A stretch of DNA of 64,000 bases, from assembly GCA_900239685.1 (NCBI GenBank), contig OENT01000282.1, positions 63,158 to 127,157 on the forward strand, read 5' to 3'. Every line of letters starts with the position of its first letter. Positions within the stretch are counted from its first letter, which is position 1. The notes beneath the pieces were generated by a model, which saw only the letters and a program-made list of their open reading frames with translations, did no database searches and was not told the DNA's origin. Positions 1 to 11,700 of the stretch are shown piece after piece. The position numbers and the translations under genes are program-made. The stretch comes from Rotaria macrura (taxonomy: Eukaryota > Rotifera > Eurotatoria > Philodinida > Philodinidae).

Positions 1-313
1 TATCAGAACATGAAATGAGTGAAATAATGAAGGATTTACCTATTGATGAAGATGGGTATTCCTTTTGTTATATTTCTCTTTTATTCATAGAACTTAACTG
101 TTTACTTTTTCTAATTTTAATAGTTTTATTGAATATGAACATTATCTTTTACTATTTAAACCAAAAGAAAATCCATTTGCATTAAAGCATGCCAACGGAA
201 AAATATAGCCCATCAATAAAACAAACATTGATTAACTATGATCTTTTCAGTTTATGATTCATTTCAATAGGTTCCTAATCGCGAAATTGTTTCGAAGAAA
301 TACAAGCGAGTAG
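1..313 (+). CDS. Possible 3' end of an unidentified + strand gene (partial)
   Basis: Only one frame is open from the left edge (codons from base 3). It reads SEHEMSEIMKDLPIDEDG up to a possible donor GG|GTATTC at 55/56. A matching acceptor (TTTCAATAG|G) at 270/271 keeps the frame and gives about 13 more residues before TAG at 311-313. The acidic IDEDG stretch faintly recalls a degenerate EF-hand loop, but the normal position-12 Glu is missing, so I make no family claim. A second frame of the last exon (GTT CCT AAT..., ending TGA near 330) looks more protein-like but cannot be joined in phase to the first exon. Intron length would be 215 nt, longer than most here. Low confidence. Confidence 0.25.
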
Positions 314-2630
314 ACTTTGAGTTTTATTGATGCCTGTTAATCTATGTAAAATACAAGCATTGATCATGATAACAGTTGTCGTAGAGTTCGATGTTAGATC
401 AAGTTATTTGATAACAATATGGCAATGGACCAGAAGCAAAATCTTGAAATCTTCACAGCTTTAGGAGAATAATCATCATGTTTCTTGGAAACCACAGCAT
501 CTGTTTCACAAAAACATTGTTTAATGACATTGTTGATAGACAAACTCCGTTTGGATATTAGATGAAAGATTACTCGGCATATGTAGAGCATTTCGATATC
601 TCGTTTTATCTTAATGGAGCGAAGAAATGCCAGAAATATGATAACGGTCGAAAAAATATAGTTATCTATGAAGTCATTAGTAATTAGGTATCGACTTCGT
701 ATTATTCCATTGCTCGTGAACTACTATCTTGTGAGTATGGTTTGTTTCCCACATTATAAAAAGTACGATTCATACGACGAACTCGTAATCGAACTCTGAC
801 TATACTAACTAACTGTGGGAATGTGTTCGGATTGAGATTTGAAAAAACTTCGAGTCAGCTACGAACTCAAGTAGTAACGTTGGCGTTCTTTTCAAGTAAA
901 ACCAAAAGCAACAAGCTACAGTATATCAACTTGGTACTCATTTTGAAAAAGAATAAATGTTAGTAATAATCATTAATTCTTTGGTCAGATGTTTCTACGA
1001 CTCGAAAAATGTTATTTTCATAATATAAGCTTGAGACTAAGCTTTCATTCTAGTATGATTTTCATCATTCATGTTGTTATAGAACTTTAGTGTAGTTTGA
1101 TCTCTATTTATTCTTGAAATACATTGATAGATAAACTGCGTCAAGAGCAATATCTTTCATTTGAACAAACATGAATTCAAGAATAAAAATATGTTGTACA
1201 TAAATGGATGTCATATTAATGTTTAGTAAACAAGGTTGATAACTGAATATTATTCTAATCAGTGGAAAATTTGTCGGAGTAAAACTAGTTGCTATCGGAA
1301 TTATATGAGATCATGGATCAACATTAGTACATCGTTTTTCATACTTACACTAGATCTGTGCTGAACATGAATGAGTGTTCCGATAATTTTGAATTGAAAC
1401 TTTTACTACTATAATATTTGTCATATAACTGACAACATATTTACATAATTCAAAACATATTTCTAATCATAAAAATCACACAAAAAATATTAGTCCAACC
1501 ATTACTGATTTTCAGATTCAGCCGTATCAAATATATAACTTCAAGTTTTTTATTTTTGTCCTCACTGTAGATTCGTCGATGAAATTATAAACCGTATGAT
1601 ACTATATTCATTGACCAACCAGACAAAGCGCCATTTTCAACATGAAAAAATGTGCTTTCTCATCAATATTGTCTGATTGAGTTATTTCTAAAACAGAATA
1701 AAATCCTATTTCAAATGATCTTATTATGAAATTTACATCAAATATTTATAAAAGAGATACAAAGAGTGAAAATTTAAGGATGAATTTCATCAAACGAATG
1801 AATGAAAACATCCCTCTGCAACTGTTTGAAGACACCGAATGTCAGATAAACTATCGAGTTCAATTCTAACAAGCATAGATTGTATGAGAGCATCGAAACG
1901 AATACAACCGATAGGCTAGCAAAAATTAGAATCAATGTTCAAAGTTTTAGTTAGAATACAATGCAGGATAAATAAATCATGGTATTTTCGGTAAATGAAT
2001 AATGCCAACGGAACAAATAGCATAAGATAACATTTTCATTACGTGCATTTCCTCTCAATTACCAGGAATAAGTTTTTACTTGAATCTATTAATAAAAAAT
2101 AATGATTTCCTTCATGCAATGCATAGGCATTACAAACATGTGCATTAGTACAACGAAGCAGTTAAAAATCATTCTCAATTTTTCAGATGACTGATGTATG
2201 AATTCCTGGAAAAAATCAGTATACATAAAAGAATGCTCTATGCCGAAAAATAATCCATTGTTAAAACGTTTGTTGATAAGAGGATGTTAAAATCTATTCT
2301 ATTAGATGACATGACAAATACGACTTTCTATTTGTTTTTAGAACATGTGAATATTTCTAGAATGAAATTTGATATAATGAGTTGTTTCATTTGATGGTGC
2401 ACTCGGACTTACAATCTTATTTAATCGAGTGAGGTGTTTCCTGAATAGGCCATGGTTGAATATTTGTAGAATTTAACGAGCGTAATCCGAAAGTATTTCT
2501 TCTAGATGCATATCGTTGAGAAAAAGGAATTCATACTCATGCTCAAAAGAATATCGATTTTGTATTCATAAGATTTTGTTTTTTTCAATCAAGTCGATAG
2601 ATCCATTCACAACATTGATTTAACATTTCT
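314..2630. other. Intergenic, no gene seen
   Basis: AT-rich sequence with only short random open frames on both strands. I see no splice-bounded coding pieces, RNA gene or repeat I can support. It separates the possible left-edge gene from the 3' end of the mitochondrial carrier gene. Confidence 0.6.
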
Positions 2631-2631
2631 G

Positions 2632-2637
2632 TTTATT
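2632..2637 (-). terminator. Polyadenylation signal AATAAA of the SLC25 gene
   Basis: On the minus strand AATAAA lies about 40 nt past the carrier stop codon (2677-2679). This is a normal position for a cleavage and polyadenylation signal, and the context is AT-rich. Confidence 0.5.
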
Positions 2638-2676
2638 TACTGAAAATTATCAACGGTGCAGAAAATTAACAAGAAA

Positions 2677-4585
2677 TCAAAAATTCGAAGCATTCAATTG
2701 TTGAAAAAACGTTTTTAATGTTTCAAAACTGGTAATCATAATTGCACAAGCTAGAAATAAAATAAATAGTATATTGAAAATCAAATATATTTGTGTGTGT
2801 GCGTAAGTGTTTCCTATATTACCTGGGGCTACTTTCAGCAATCGAGGAACGAGTCCTAAAACATGGTCAATACTAAACTAAGTACATATAAAGGAAAACG
2901 AATGAGTATATACCTGCGAATAAACCATTTAGACCTTCAACTCGAAATATGTGTAATAAAATGGAAAAAGTATTTGTCGATTGCACCATTTGATTGACAG
3001 ATGTTGAAGAACACTTACTTCGTCCAAGTTCAATTTGACGATATGTTTTTGCAACATCTGCAGGTGTTGTTAAAGTTGCTGCAATACCACCGGCTAAAGC
3101 ACCACAAATAAATGTTGTATACGTATCAACAGTGACATTAGATCGAACGAGATAGGCTATAAAGTTTGTGAAAAACCAATTAAACAACATACACTTAACA
3201 AAATTAAAATTTTACCTCTAAACGTCTCATAATTAAACCAATAGACCATTGAAAATGGTATATCACGCCACAATGTAGGTAATAAGCCTTTCCATAGAAC
3301 ACGTGGACCCTCCTCTGATAAGGATGTCCGAATTAAATGATATAACTTTCGATACGGAAGTTTTTCAGATTGCATTTTGGTTCGAATTAGCTCAAATGGT
3401 GAAACAGCCGTTACAGCAAATACACGCGAACTTGCACCTAACGTTATCAGATCGAATAATACGGTTATATTTATTTTTCAAATCCTCATATGTTTCAATA
3501 CAAACCAGCGATAACAGGCAGTATCGGATTAGGACTCAGTTCATTATATCCAAGAAGTTGTTTAGCTTTCATGTATGATGTAAAATAAATAACCACAGTT
3601 GGTATGGATGCACAGAGAGCCGGTGTCAAACCAGACCAAAGAACACGATATCCCTCAATGCGCATTATTTTAGATAACGTATCTAATGTACCCGTATAAT
3701 GAACGATTTGTTTATGTGTTATATAGGGCCGACATGATGCAGCTGATGATAATGATGAATTTACTGGTGGATGTGGAACTTTAATTGAACTATCTCGAAC
3801 AGTATTTGATGTTTGTGACTGTAATCGTACTTCTATTAATTTACAAAAAAAAAACAAATTACTAGTGATACGTCTCATGTTAGATCTAGGAATACGATTA
3901 TTAATATGCTTAGTTTATTCTTTCTCTTTGTTTTTGAATTTGTGATAAAGCATAGAATGAAATCTGCTTCGCATGATTAGAAATCGAATAGTAAAAATAC
4001 AAAAGAACGATTTCGTTCTATTTCGACGAAAGAACTTGAAAATTATCATCAAAAAAATGTTCGTTCTTAAGTGTAAAACTTCATAATTGTAATCTTTCAG
4101 AAGATCAAATAAAACTTAGCATCAGGCTTCTATCTAATACTAATCACACATCCCTATTATATGTTTAGATATTTTGTTGTTACATTGATACTTACTAATA
4201 ACATCAAATGGCCTGAAAGAAAAATAAAACAAATTACAAAGATTTCAAGAGAAAATGAAACAAAAGACAGTAAATGCAAAAATTATTCATTCATTTTATT
4301 CGATGATTGAATCAATGAATCATAAACACATAGAAACAAGTGCGATGCTTATGGGGTATTTCCTTTAAACGTGATTTTCTATTCATCAAAAACTTCAGTC
4401 TGATTTGATTTTTCGAAACGTTTAAAAATGAGATGAACATCGAAGCGAAATGAACAAATAATATTTTGATCTTCTGTATGGTTTATATCTAACGTCATAA
4501 AAAGTGCTGTTAGTACGGCACCAGAACCCGAAGCAATAATTTGTTGGTATGTCTTTATTGATGTTACTGCCGGATCGTTAGCCAT
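2677..4585 (-). CDS. SLC25A39/SLC25A40-type mitochondrial carrier
   Basis: A 335-aa mitochondrial inner-membrane carrier, the usual length for SLC25A39/40. Seven exons: 4494-4585, 4196-4212, 3506-3832, 3216-3437, 2914-3156, 2823-2855, 2677-2750 (1008 nt, all junctions in phase). The three carrier repeats carry signatures TPFDVIKVRLQ, SPFELIRTKMQ and TPADVAKTYRQ. The motifs VLWSGLTPAL, VLWKGLLPTLWRD and the C-terminal LVPRLLKVAPACAIMI are typical of this subfamily (yeast Mtm1, human SLC25A39/40). Known family role: mitochondrial glutathione import, with links to iron and manganese homeostasis. The extended matrix loop after the first signature is present but holds only one Cys. Exon 2 is a 17-nt microexon that encodes the core of the first signature; skipping it shifts the frame. 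The ATG at 4585 is chosen because the following residues match the family start just before helix 1. The A39/A40 split cannot be resolved here. Confidence 0.93.
4196..4212 (-). other. 17-nt microexon of the carrier gene
   Basis: The minus strand shows CAG|G CCA TTT GAT GTT ATT A|GTAAGT. It completes the Thr codon left by exon 1, adds PFDVI and leaves one base for the Lys codon at the start of exon 3. Both neighbouring introns (281 and 363 nt) are long for this locus. The joined reading TPFDVIKVRLQSQ is the canonical carrier signature, which makes the exon secure despite its size. Confidence 0.9.
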
Positions 4586-5546
4586 ATCTGAAGAGGAACA
4601 GAAATATTATACATGGTGTATTGCTTGCCAATCTGCAGACGCAAGTGTTTTATGAACGAAAGAACGCAGCTGTATACATGCGTGCCTTTTTTTTTGTTTT
4701 AATTCTTAATTATCAATTATAGAAAAAGAAGCGAACAAGTCAAAGAAACAAAAAGAGACGTGCAGAAATATAAATGAACAAAACAACAAATACCACAGAC
4801 ACATATAACATGAAATAAAAACTACGTATATGAAGCGATGTTCATATATCGTTTTTCTTTGAAACTACTGTTCGTCTGCCTCGCTTTAAATACAAGCACA
4901 CACACACACACGCACACACACACACACACGGAACAACAGAATATCGAGAACAACTCGATCGTGAGAATATTATAAAGGAAGAAGTAATCATAAATCATTC
5001 AGTCATTTCGTCGTTTACACGAAAAAACAAGTATAGAAATAGGATAATGAAACAAAATCAATATAACTATTCTTTTCCTTTCTCAATATACATACTAACA
5101 TACTGGTTATAGGAACAAAGAAGGGTTTTTTCCAAAATAAGTAACCAACACAAAAAACCTTATGTATACTAACATCAAGGTAGAGATCATAAATAGAAGA
5201 GACTGTTCAATAGATTCATCAAATAATAACAGACACAATATACTCTATCAGAAGAAACAACGCATATGTAGAGATAAACTGTTCTGTGTTTTGTTCGGTT
5301 GAATCAAAAAGAAAATCAACCAACCGGGAATACACAAGAGACAGTAAAAAATAGAAATAACCCGAAAGAAATGAAAGATGATTAAGAGAAAAACAAAAGA
5401 TGGGCTAATAAATGATGAAAATAGAGACACTAGTTTACATATATGAATCATAATTTAAAGAAGAAGACAAGAGCAAAACCGAAAGAATACACACAACAGA
5501 TAAAGAGTGACAATCGTATCTGGTTAATAAAATAAGCAAAGAAAAC
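4586..5546. other. Spacer between carrier 5' end and BCL11-like 3' end
   Basis: No coding exon seen. It holds a (CA)n microsatellite at 4897-4929. The left part should carry the carrier promoter or 5' UTR, and the right part the 3' UTR of the BCL11-like gene. Open frames here are short and low-complexity. Confidence 0.5.
4897..4929. repeat. (CA)n microsatellite
   Basis: About 33 nt of CA dinucleotides with one CG interruption, upstream of the carrier gene. Confidence 0.9.
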
Positions 5547-8500
5547 TCAACATTGCTCATTCGACGATTGATCATTATGTTCAGTAAAATCAATATCATC
5601 AGCATCTTCATCTAAACTTGCTTCATTTGGTTCGTCAATTAGTTCAGCATACGATGAATAATCATCACCCATCGTTTCATCATTATCATCAATAGAGTCA
5701 ATGCAAAATCCATTTTTTGCATGTGTTATTGATTTTCGATTATTACTTATTGATGATATTGCTGTTGCTTGTTGTTGTTGCTTGAATACAGCTAGTATTT
5801 GCGGATTACGATCACAACGACGCATATGCTTTTCTAAAGTACTTGCGACTGAAAATGGCATTGAACAATAACGACAACGAAATGCTTCGTTTCCAGCACG
5901 GCCATGTGTTTTCATATGACGTGTTAATTTCGAAGATTGTGCACATGCATATGCACATAACTCACATTTATATGGTTTTTCACCTGAAACAGATATCATG
6001 AGATCAAGAAATGCTTATCAAATAATTAGCAATACAAAAATGTATAAACCTGTATGACTTCGACGATGAACAGTTAAATTTGAACAATTTTTAAAAACTT
6101 TCCCGCAAAATTCACACGTATCATTACGTCGTTCACGTTTTATTACACGTTGACAATTTGAATTCGATACATTAGCTAAATGTATACCACTGTTCGTATA
6201 CGATGTTGATGCTATAGAATTTGTATCATTTCGATTCGTTTGATTCAATATTCTTGACTGATGATGATAATTTCTGTCTGGTGACTGTGCTGAATGATCG
6301 ATTAAAGTTGGTAGAGACGAAGAACTTTGTTCATTAATATTATTTCCATTTGCAGTTGATAAATTAAGTACAGATGTTGAACAAGGAGATGTGACTGATA
6401 GAGATGGCGATGAACGTGTAGATGTAGGACCACCACCAGTGTCAATCATTGAAACTAGAGGAATGGTAATAATACAATGTATTCATAGAAATATTATATT
6501 AAACTTCAAGCTTTATTTTTACTTGATGGTGGCGATTGTTGCATTTGTTTTTCGATATCATTCATTTGGGATTGTAATGGCATCAACGAACGATATGCTT
6601 GATGAAGCCATTTGTATGTTGATGGATTTGATGATGATAGTCGATTATCATTTGTTGATTCGTTTGAGAGACTTCCACCGGTTTTTACAAATAATCCAGG
6701 TTTTTTCCATGCTGTTGATTGATTATCATCATTAATGGCATTACAACTAACACTATAATCATCTGTATCACATGGTTCATCTTTAACAGATGTGGATATT
6801 GATGCTTGAGATTTATTACCATTTAGCAGTTGTATTGGTTTCTGTCGTGTTGGTTTTCGTTGATGACGTTTACGTTCTTGCGGTTGATCCATCGATATCG
6901 ATAATGAGGATGATGGAGGTGCCGGTGGTGGTGGTAGTGATGGTGGTTGTAACGGTATATTAATTTTAGTTGATTTACTTTCATTTGTTCCATGTGAATT
7001 TACTGATGGAACTGGTTCATCTTCAGACGATGATAAAGATATCGAGGGTGTTGATGAAGCTGAAAGACGACGAGCAAGGCCAGTTGACAATGTTGAAATT
7101 CGATTTGTTGAAGTTGAAACAGACAATGATGATGTTGTTCTTTTGTGTTCATATTCATCGTTTTGATCAGAATCAAGTAGCCGTCGTCTTTTTTGACGTC
7201 GATTATGATGATCTGATTGTTCTATATTCATGTAAAAATATTGTTTTCATACAGAAATAGCTATTATAAAAAATAGATTTTACCACAATGACTATGTACA
7301 TTATTAATTGACTCGTTTCCTATCCTAGTAATATCAAAAGATTTCGGCGTTAAAAATAGTGCATCCATTGTTTTATTGCATTTATCTTTATCGTATATTT
7401 TCGAAGTTTGTTGTTTTGCAACTTCTTGTAACAATTGGACAATAGCATTTGATTGAACAGATTCTTGTAATAAACTTGAATGTGTCGTCTTAGATACTGA
7501 TGGAGTAAGTGCTGAAAATGGCACTTTTGCCTTAGAGTTAGCACCTGCTGAGAGACAACCTCGTGAATTGCAGTCACTGTCGGCTGTTGTTCGTATAGAT
7601 AGCGAATGTTGTTGTTGAGCTGATCGAGTAGCATTAGCTGCAGCAATCAATTGATTTGAAGCGAATGTTGTTGATGATGTCAGAGAACGATTAGATTGTG
7701 TTGCTTGTTTAAATGCATTTTCAAGTACAACAAGATCAGTATTGAACATGGATGAATCTTTACTTAACAATGAATTATTCACCAATGTTGCTCCTCTTGT
7801 TGAATGATTATTGTTATTAGTCAAAGACGATGCAGATGGATTTTCATTAAGACAATTTCTGTACATTTTCAAACCATGTATACGTTGATAATGTTGTATG
7901 AGAAACCAAGCTAAACGGTCATGAATAACATTGATCGAGGAATATTCTTTTACATTATTATTACCTGTGCTATAAACATCCCCACATTCACTACATTCAA
8001 AATTATAAGGTTCAGCTAAAATAAGAATATATATATATATATATATAAATGCATACGTGAATGAAATTCCGTTCGAAAACGAAAACAATTGTACTTATTC
8101 TTACCGTTCAATGTATTAGCACTGGCATCGACAAGAACTTTGGGAAACTTTGTTTCTTTTTGTGGTAATCGATGACGTTCAGCTGAATGACGATGTATAG
8201 TAATTTCATTTTCACTTTCACTTGAATTGGCACTGCGTTGAATTTTATGATCATAATCGCCTTCATCATCTTTGTCCTCATCACCATCATCATCATCATC
8301 ATCGTCGTCGTCGTCGTCGTCATCATCATCATCATTATCATCATTTTCTTCATTGTAATCTTTTCTTCTTCGTCGTCGTCGTCGCCGTCGTTGTTGTGGA
8401 AAATGATATGGGATTTTTCGATTATTTTCTTTATTCCCACATTTCGCTTTGTGTTCAATAAATTTAAGAATATCCGATAATTGAAAATCTTGTTGACATG

Positions 8501-8735
8501 AGCCGCATACAAGCATATCGATAAATTTAATACGATTGTCATTATTTACTGATGAATCATTATTACTGTTCGTTGAAGACATCATATATAATAATGATGA
8601 TGCTTTCATTGCCGATCGTTTTGATGATGCATCATTATTATTACTGTTACTATCGCCATTGGTCATCGTTACTGATATCAGTTGATTGTTATTACTGTTC
8701 AAAGTCAGCAATGGCTCAACAGTTTCGTTGACCAT
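5547..8735 (-). CDS. BCL11-family C2H2 zinc finger transcription factor
   Basis: A 949-aa nuclear DNA-binding protein related to vertebrate BCL11A/B and fly CG9650. Exons: 8105-8735, 7965-8015, 7284-7910, 6523-7221, 6050-6454, 5547-5983, all in phase. An N-terminal zinc-binding element [20 protein letters not shown] (residues ~74-93, with His95) matches the BCL11 N-terminal finger. A finger at 218-239 (CSEC...[13 protein letters not shown]) matches the BCL11 second finger. A C-terminal triplet follows: C783/C786/H799/H803 ([17 protein letters not shown]), C811/C814/H827/H831 ([17 protein letters not shown]) and a C2HC finger C841/C844/H857/C861 ([13 protein letters not shown]). Between them are low-complexity Arg, Asp/Glu, Ser and Asn tracts. 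The ATG at 8735 follows an in-frame TAA placed just after an acceptor, so the upstream exon is 5' UTR. The vertebrate MSRRKQ-type NuRD-binding start and the central finger pair were not found. Likely role by family: transcriptional repression in neural or blood-like lineages. Confidence 0.92.
7911..7964 (-). other. Stop-free 54-nt intron inside zinc finger 2
   Basis: The minus strand reads ACAG|GTAATAAT...CCGTTTAG|CTTGG. The intron is 54 nt (3n) with no in-frame stop, so the region stays open if it is retained. Removing it gives [17 protein letters not shown], with exact C-x2-C-x12-H-x4-H spacing and the BCL11 AWFL-QH motif. Retaining it adds 18 residues between the Cys pair and the His pair. 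Splicing is inferred from the sites, the size (like its neighbours) and the restored motif. Confidence 0.85.
8233..8400 (-). repeat. Coding poly-Asp and poly-Arg tracts in the BCL11-like gene
   Basis: A (GAT/GAC)n run encodes about 16 consecutive Asp residues within a longer acidic stretch, preceded by about nine Arg codons. The codon mix (GAT/GAC; CGA/CGC/CGG/AGA) is partly interrupted, not a pure triplet array. Open frames on the opposite strand here are shadows of this repeat. Confidence 0.85.
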
Positions 8736-11700
8736 TTACTCTAGAAAAAATAGGTTATTTAATTGTACAGATCAATCATGGATGATGGTATGAATAGGAA
8801 AAATCCTTACGATATAGAGAAGAGTCACAAGACATTGGTTGGTATCGAGAAACACACGCACATCTCGCTTGAAGATTAAGTAGAAAAGAACAACAAGAAT
8901 GACAACAACATCAATAAGAGTAGCAGAAAAAGGAGAAGGGTCGGCTGAATGAGAAAAAGAGGTGTATATTTTTGTCTCATTCAAAAACAAATTTGATTGT
9001 CTTTTATCAAATTGTCTCGTATCGCGCGCAATATTATTCTCTATCACCCAGTAATAGAATACAAGTAGACCAAAGGAAAAAAAAGAAGAGGAAAGCTTCA
9101 AGTTCAATGTTTCAGATAATAGTGAGAGAATAAATGTTGTCTTGCTCTCTGTCACACACACACACATACACAATATGCGCACGCATATGAGAAATAGCCT
9201 TGTCCTTCGCATTGGATTAGATGATAGTTGTGAGAAGAAAGGAGAGAAAGGACGAGAACGAATGTTATATAGTCTTAGTCGCCATGACGTAAATTAGACA
9301 TGCAATCATCTTTTACTTGCGTTCTCTTACTCTCCCTCGTTCTCGCCCGCCGTCGACATCGACATTATCGTCTCGCGTCTTGGACTTGTATGTCCGCCAT
9401 ATGGAAATAAAGGAGAAGGAGAAAGGGGACGATGAGAAAAAGAACAAAAAAAAAGAGAATGTGAAGGAAAAGAAGGAGTGTGAGAATGAAAGAAATCGTT
9501 CGGGCGTTGGTATTCAACCCAACACCATTATCATCATCCGTTGTAATAGCTATTCGTTGATGAAACGAGAGTCCGCAGGCGAGCTACTCATCCGGTCTGA
9601 GACCTCTCTTCCATCTATTCTTTCTTTTTCTTCTTCTCAAATACTTATTTGGTATGTTGCTGTAAAACAACAATAATATGAGAACTGAGCGGGTCAGACA
9701 GGATCTTGCAATAAAAATTCACAATACATTCCCGTCATTAAATATCAACTCATTTTAAACGAATAAATTTCAATATAGAATAGAAAAAGAATAGTTGTAT
9801 TAGAACTTTTTCGGCTGAGGCCTTCCATATATACTTATATATATATATATACATACATACATCAGTATTGAAGGGTCAGATGTTGATGTGGCTTAGAGAA
9901 ACATATGTATATGTATAACATACTCGGCGCACATGTATTCAAATGGTGTAATCGTTGTCTTCGTTGTCAACGCAATATATGTGTATATGTTAGTGGGTGA
10001 AATGACCGTTAATGACGACGCTATTCTCTCTCTCTCTTCTGTCCTCTTCTTTCTTTTGCTATGTCCTTGTACAATGATCGTGTGCTTGTGTGTGTGTGGA
10101 GAGAGACGAAGTGCAAGTCGAGAGTAGCGAACAGGCGAAGGCAAAGTGAGGGGCGAGTAAGCACGCGCGCGCGCAAAAGAGAGCAAAAAGAAAGGACAGG
10201 ACTTTACAAGGATGAAGAGAACGCAAGAAAATGCATTACAATCGAACGGACGCATATTTGACGCTTTACCGTTGGCCACCATTGGAGTGTTAGTTGATGA
10301 TGGTGACGACGTTCTCTTCTATTCTTTCCTCATCGCATAGCATTTCTCGTTCGCTCTCTCTCTCTTTTTTACGTAGCACGCAACATCTGGTTTGTCCAGC
10401 CATTCGGCGTTGCTTACTCTTGTTGCCTATGCCCCATATTTTTCCTTGTTCTTCCTTTTTTTCTCTGTGAAAAGACCATCAATGACGGCACACGATAAAA
10501 CAACAACTTATTTTTTCTTCATCCTCATCATCAGATTTTGACGAGCATACAACACGTCCACCGAAACCGTGCCGAATATATATTATTATCGATGTGTGTT
10601 CTAGAGCATATTCATGTGTATACATAGTGATATAGATATACCTGCCATGCTCATTTTTCTTTCTAAGAGTATTTGCGAAAAAAAAATGAAGTTTGTCAAG
10701 GTCAAAAATGACCTATGGTATTCTATGTTGTTGAAGTAAAAACTAAAAAGAAAAAATAATAAACGATTCGTATGATCCTCGATGAAGAGCACCTAGTGGT
10801 TGTTTGAAAAAGTCATCAGATTCTTCGACGGCCATGATGACGATGATGAAGGAGAAACTGTGTGCTTGTTTTACTCATTCTTTGATTATCCTTGTTGCCC
10901 GATCTACTTGGCCTTTAGTGTGTGCATCTCATACTCTTTTTCTTCTAGCTCTCTCTTGCTTTCAACATGCGGATGGTCGATGGTAATGATGAAGTAATCC
11001 GCGTAGATTAAATCAACATGAGCCGAAGGGAAGAGAAAAGGAGAAGACTCGACCAACACAAGCGAAGAAAAATAAAGAAAAAGATCAAGAGCGAATAGTA
11101 TGCGTGTGCACGGCTGGGACACTTTCTTTAGTCTTGTTTTGCATGTCTGCCTTGGTTTTCTCTCTTTTCTTTTCTTTACCTCATCTAATACTGTTAGATC
11201 TTCAATGTCGAGCAGTAACACACACATGCACACAAAACACACGGCCCCAGTCACCCAATATTTTGAATGCGTTAAGAAACGAAGCGATAGCGGACGAGCG
11301 GAACTTTTTTCCCGAGTTTTTCCTTTTTGCACGGATTTACTCGGCCGACGTTGACACAAAGATGCGAAGGCCAACTTAACAAACACAAACACAATCATGC
11401 ATTAAGCGAAATAGGAGAAGAAAGACAGAAGCAAAGTAATGATGTAATCTATGTGAATGTAAACTCACTGGTGCGGATATTAGATTGAACACCAATAGCC
11501 TTTCATAAGTTGAAAAGAAGAACGGGATAGAACAGCAGCCTGTCGGTGTCGATTACTCTTCAATACAAAAGAAAGAAGAAAGTGAGAATGAACAAATGTC
11601 GACACCATGTGGTTATGTACGTAGGCCGAGTCAAGGACACAATCTCATTTTTTAATAAACTTATTCTCTTTCTATTCAATATTGACCATTACTTGAAATG

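Noticed and set aside
271..330. Reading VPNREIVSKKYKRVDFEFY as the last exon at the left edge
   Set aside because: It needs phase 0, but the only open frame and donor to its left give phase 2; kept only as a note.
8222..8480. + strand open frames rich in His or Ile opposite the BCL11-like poly-Asp tract
   Set aside because: They are the mirror reading of the (GAT/GAC)n coding repeat on the minus strand; no splice continuity or family signal.
10265..10282. ATG GTG GCC AAC G|GTAAAG as a possible first coding exon of the BCL11-like gene
   Set aside because: Joining it to the acceptor before 8735 runs straight into the in-frame TAA ahead of the ATG, so it cannot encode the N-terminus in this splice form.
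9317..11398. Several dense open frames on both strands, rich in Lys/Glu or Ser/Leu
   Set aside because: They overlap in CT/GA-rich DNA, have no conserved motif and no consistent exon chain; typical of purine-rich non-coding sequence.
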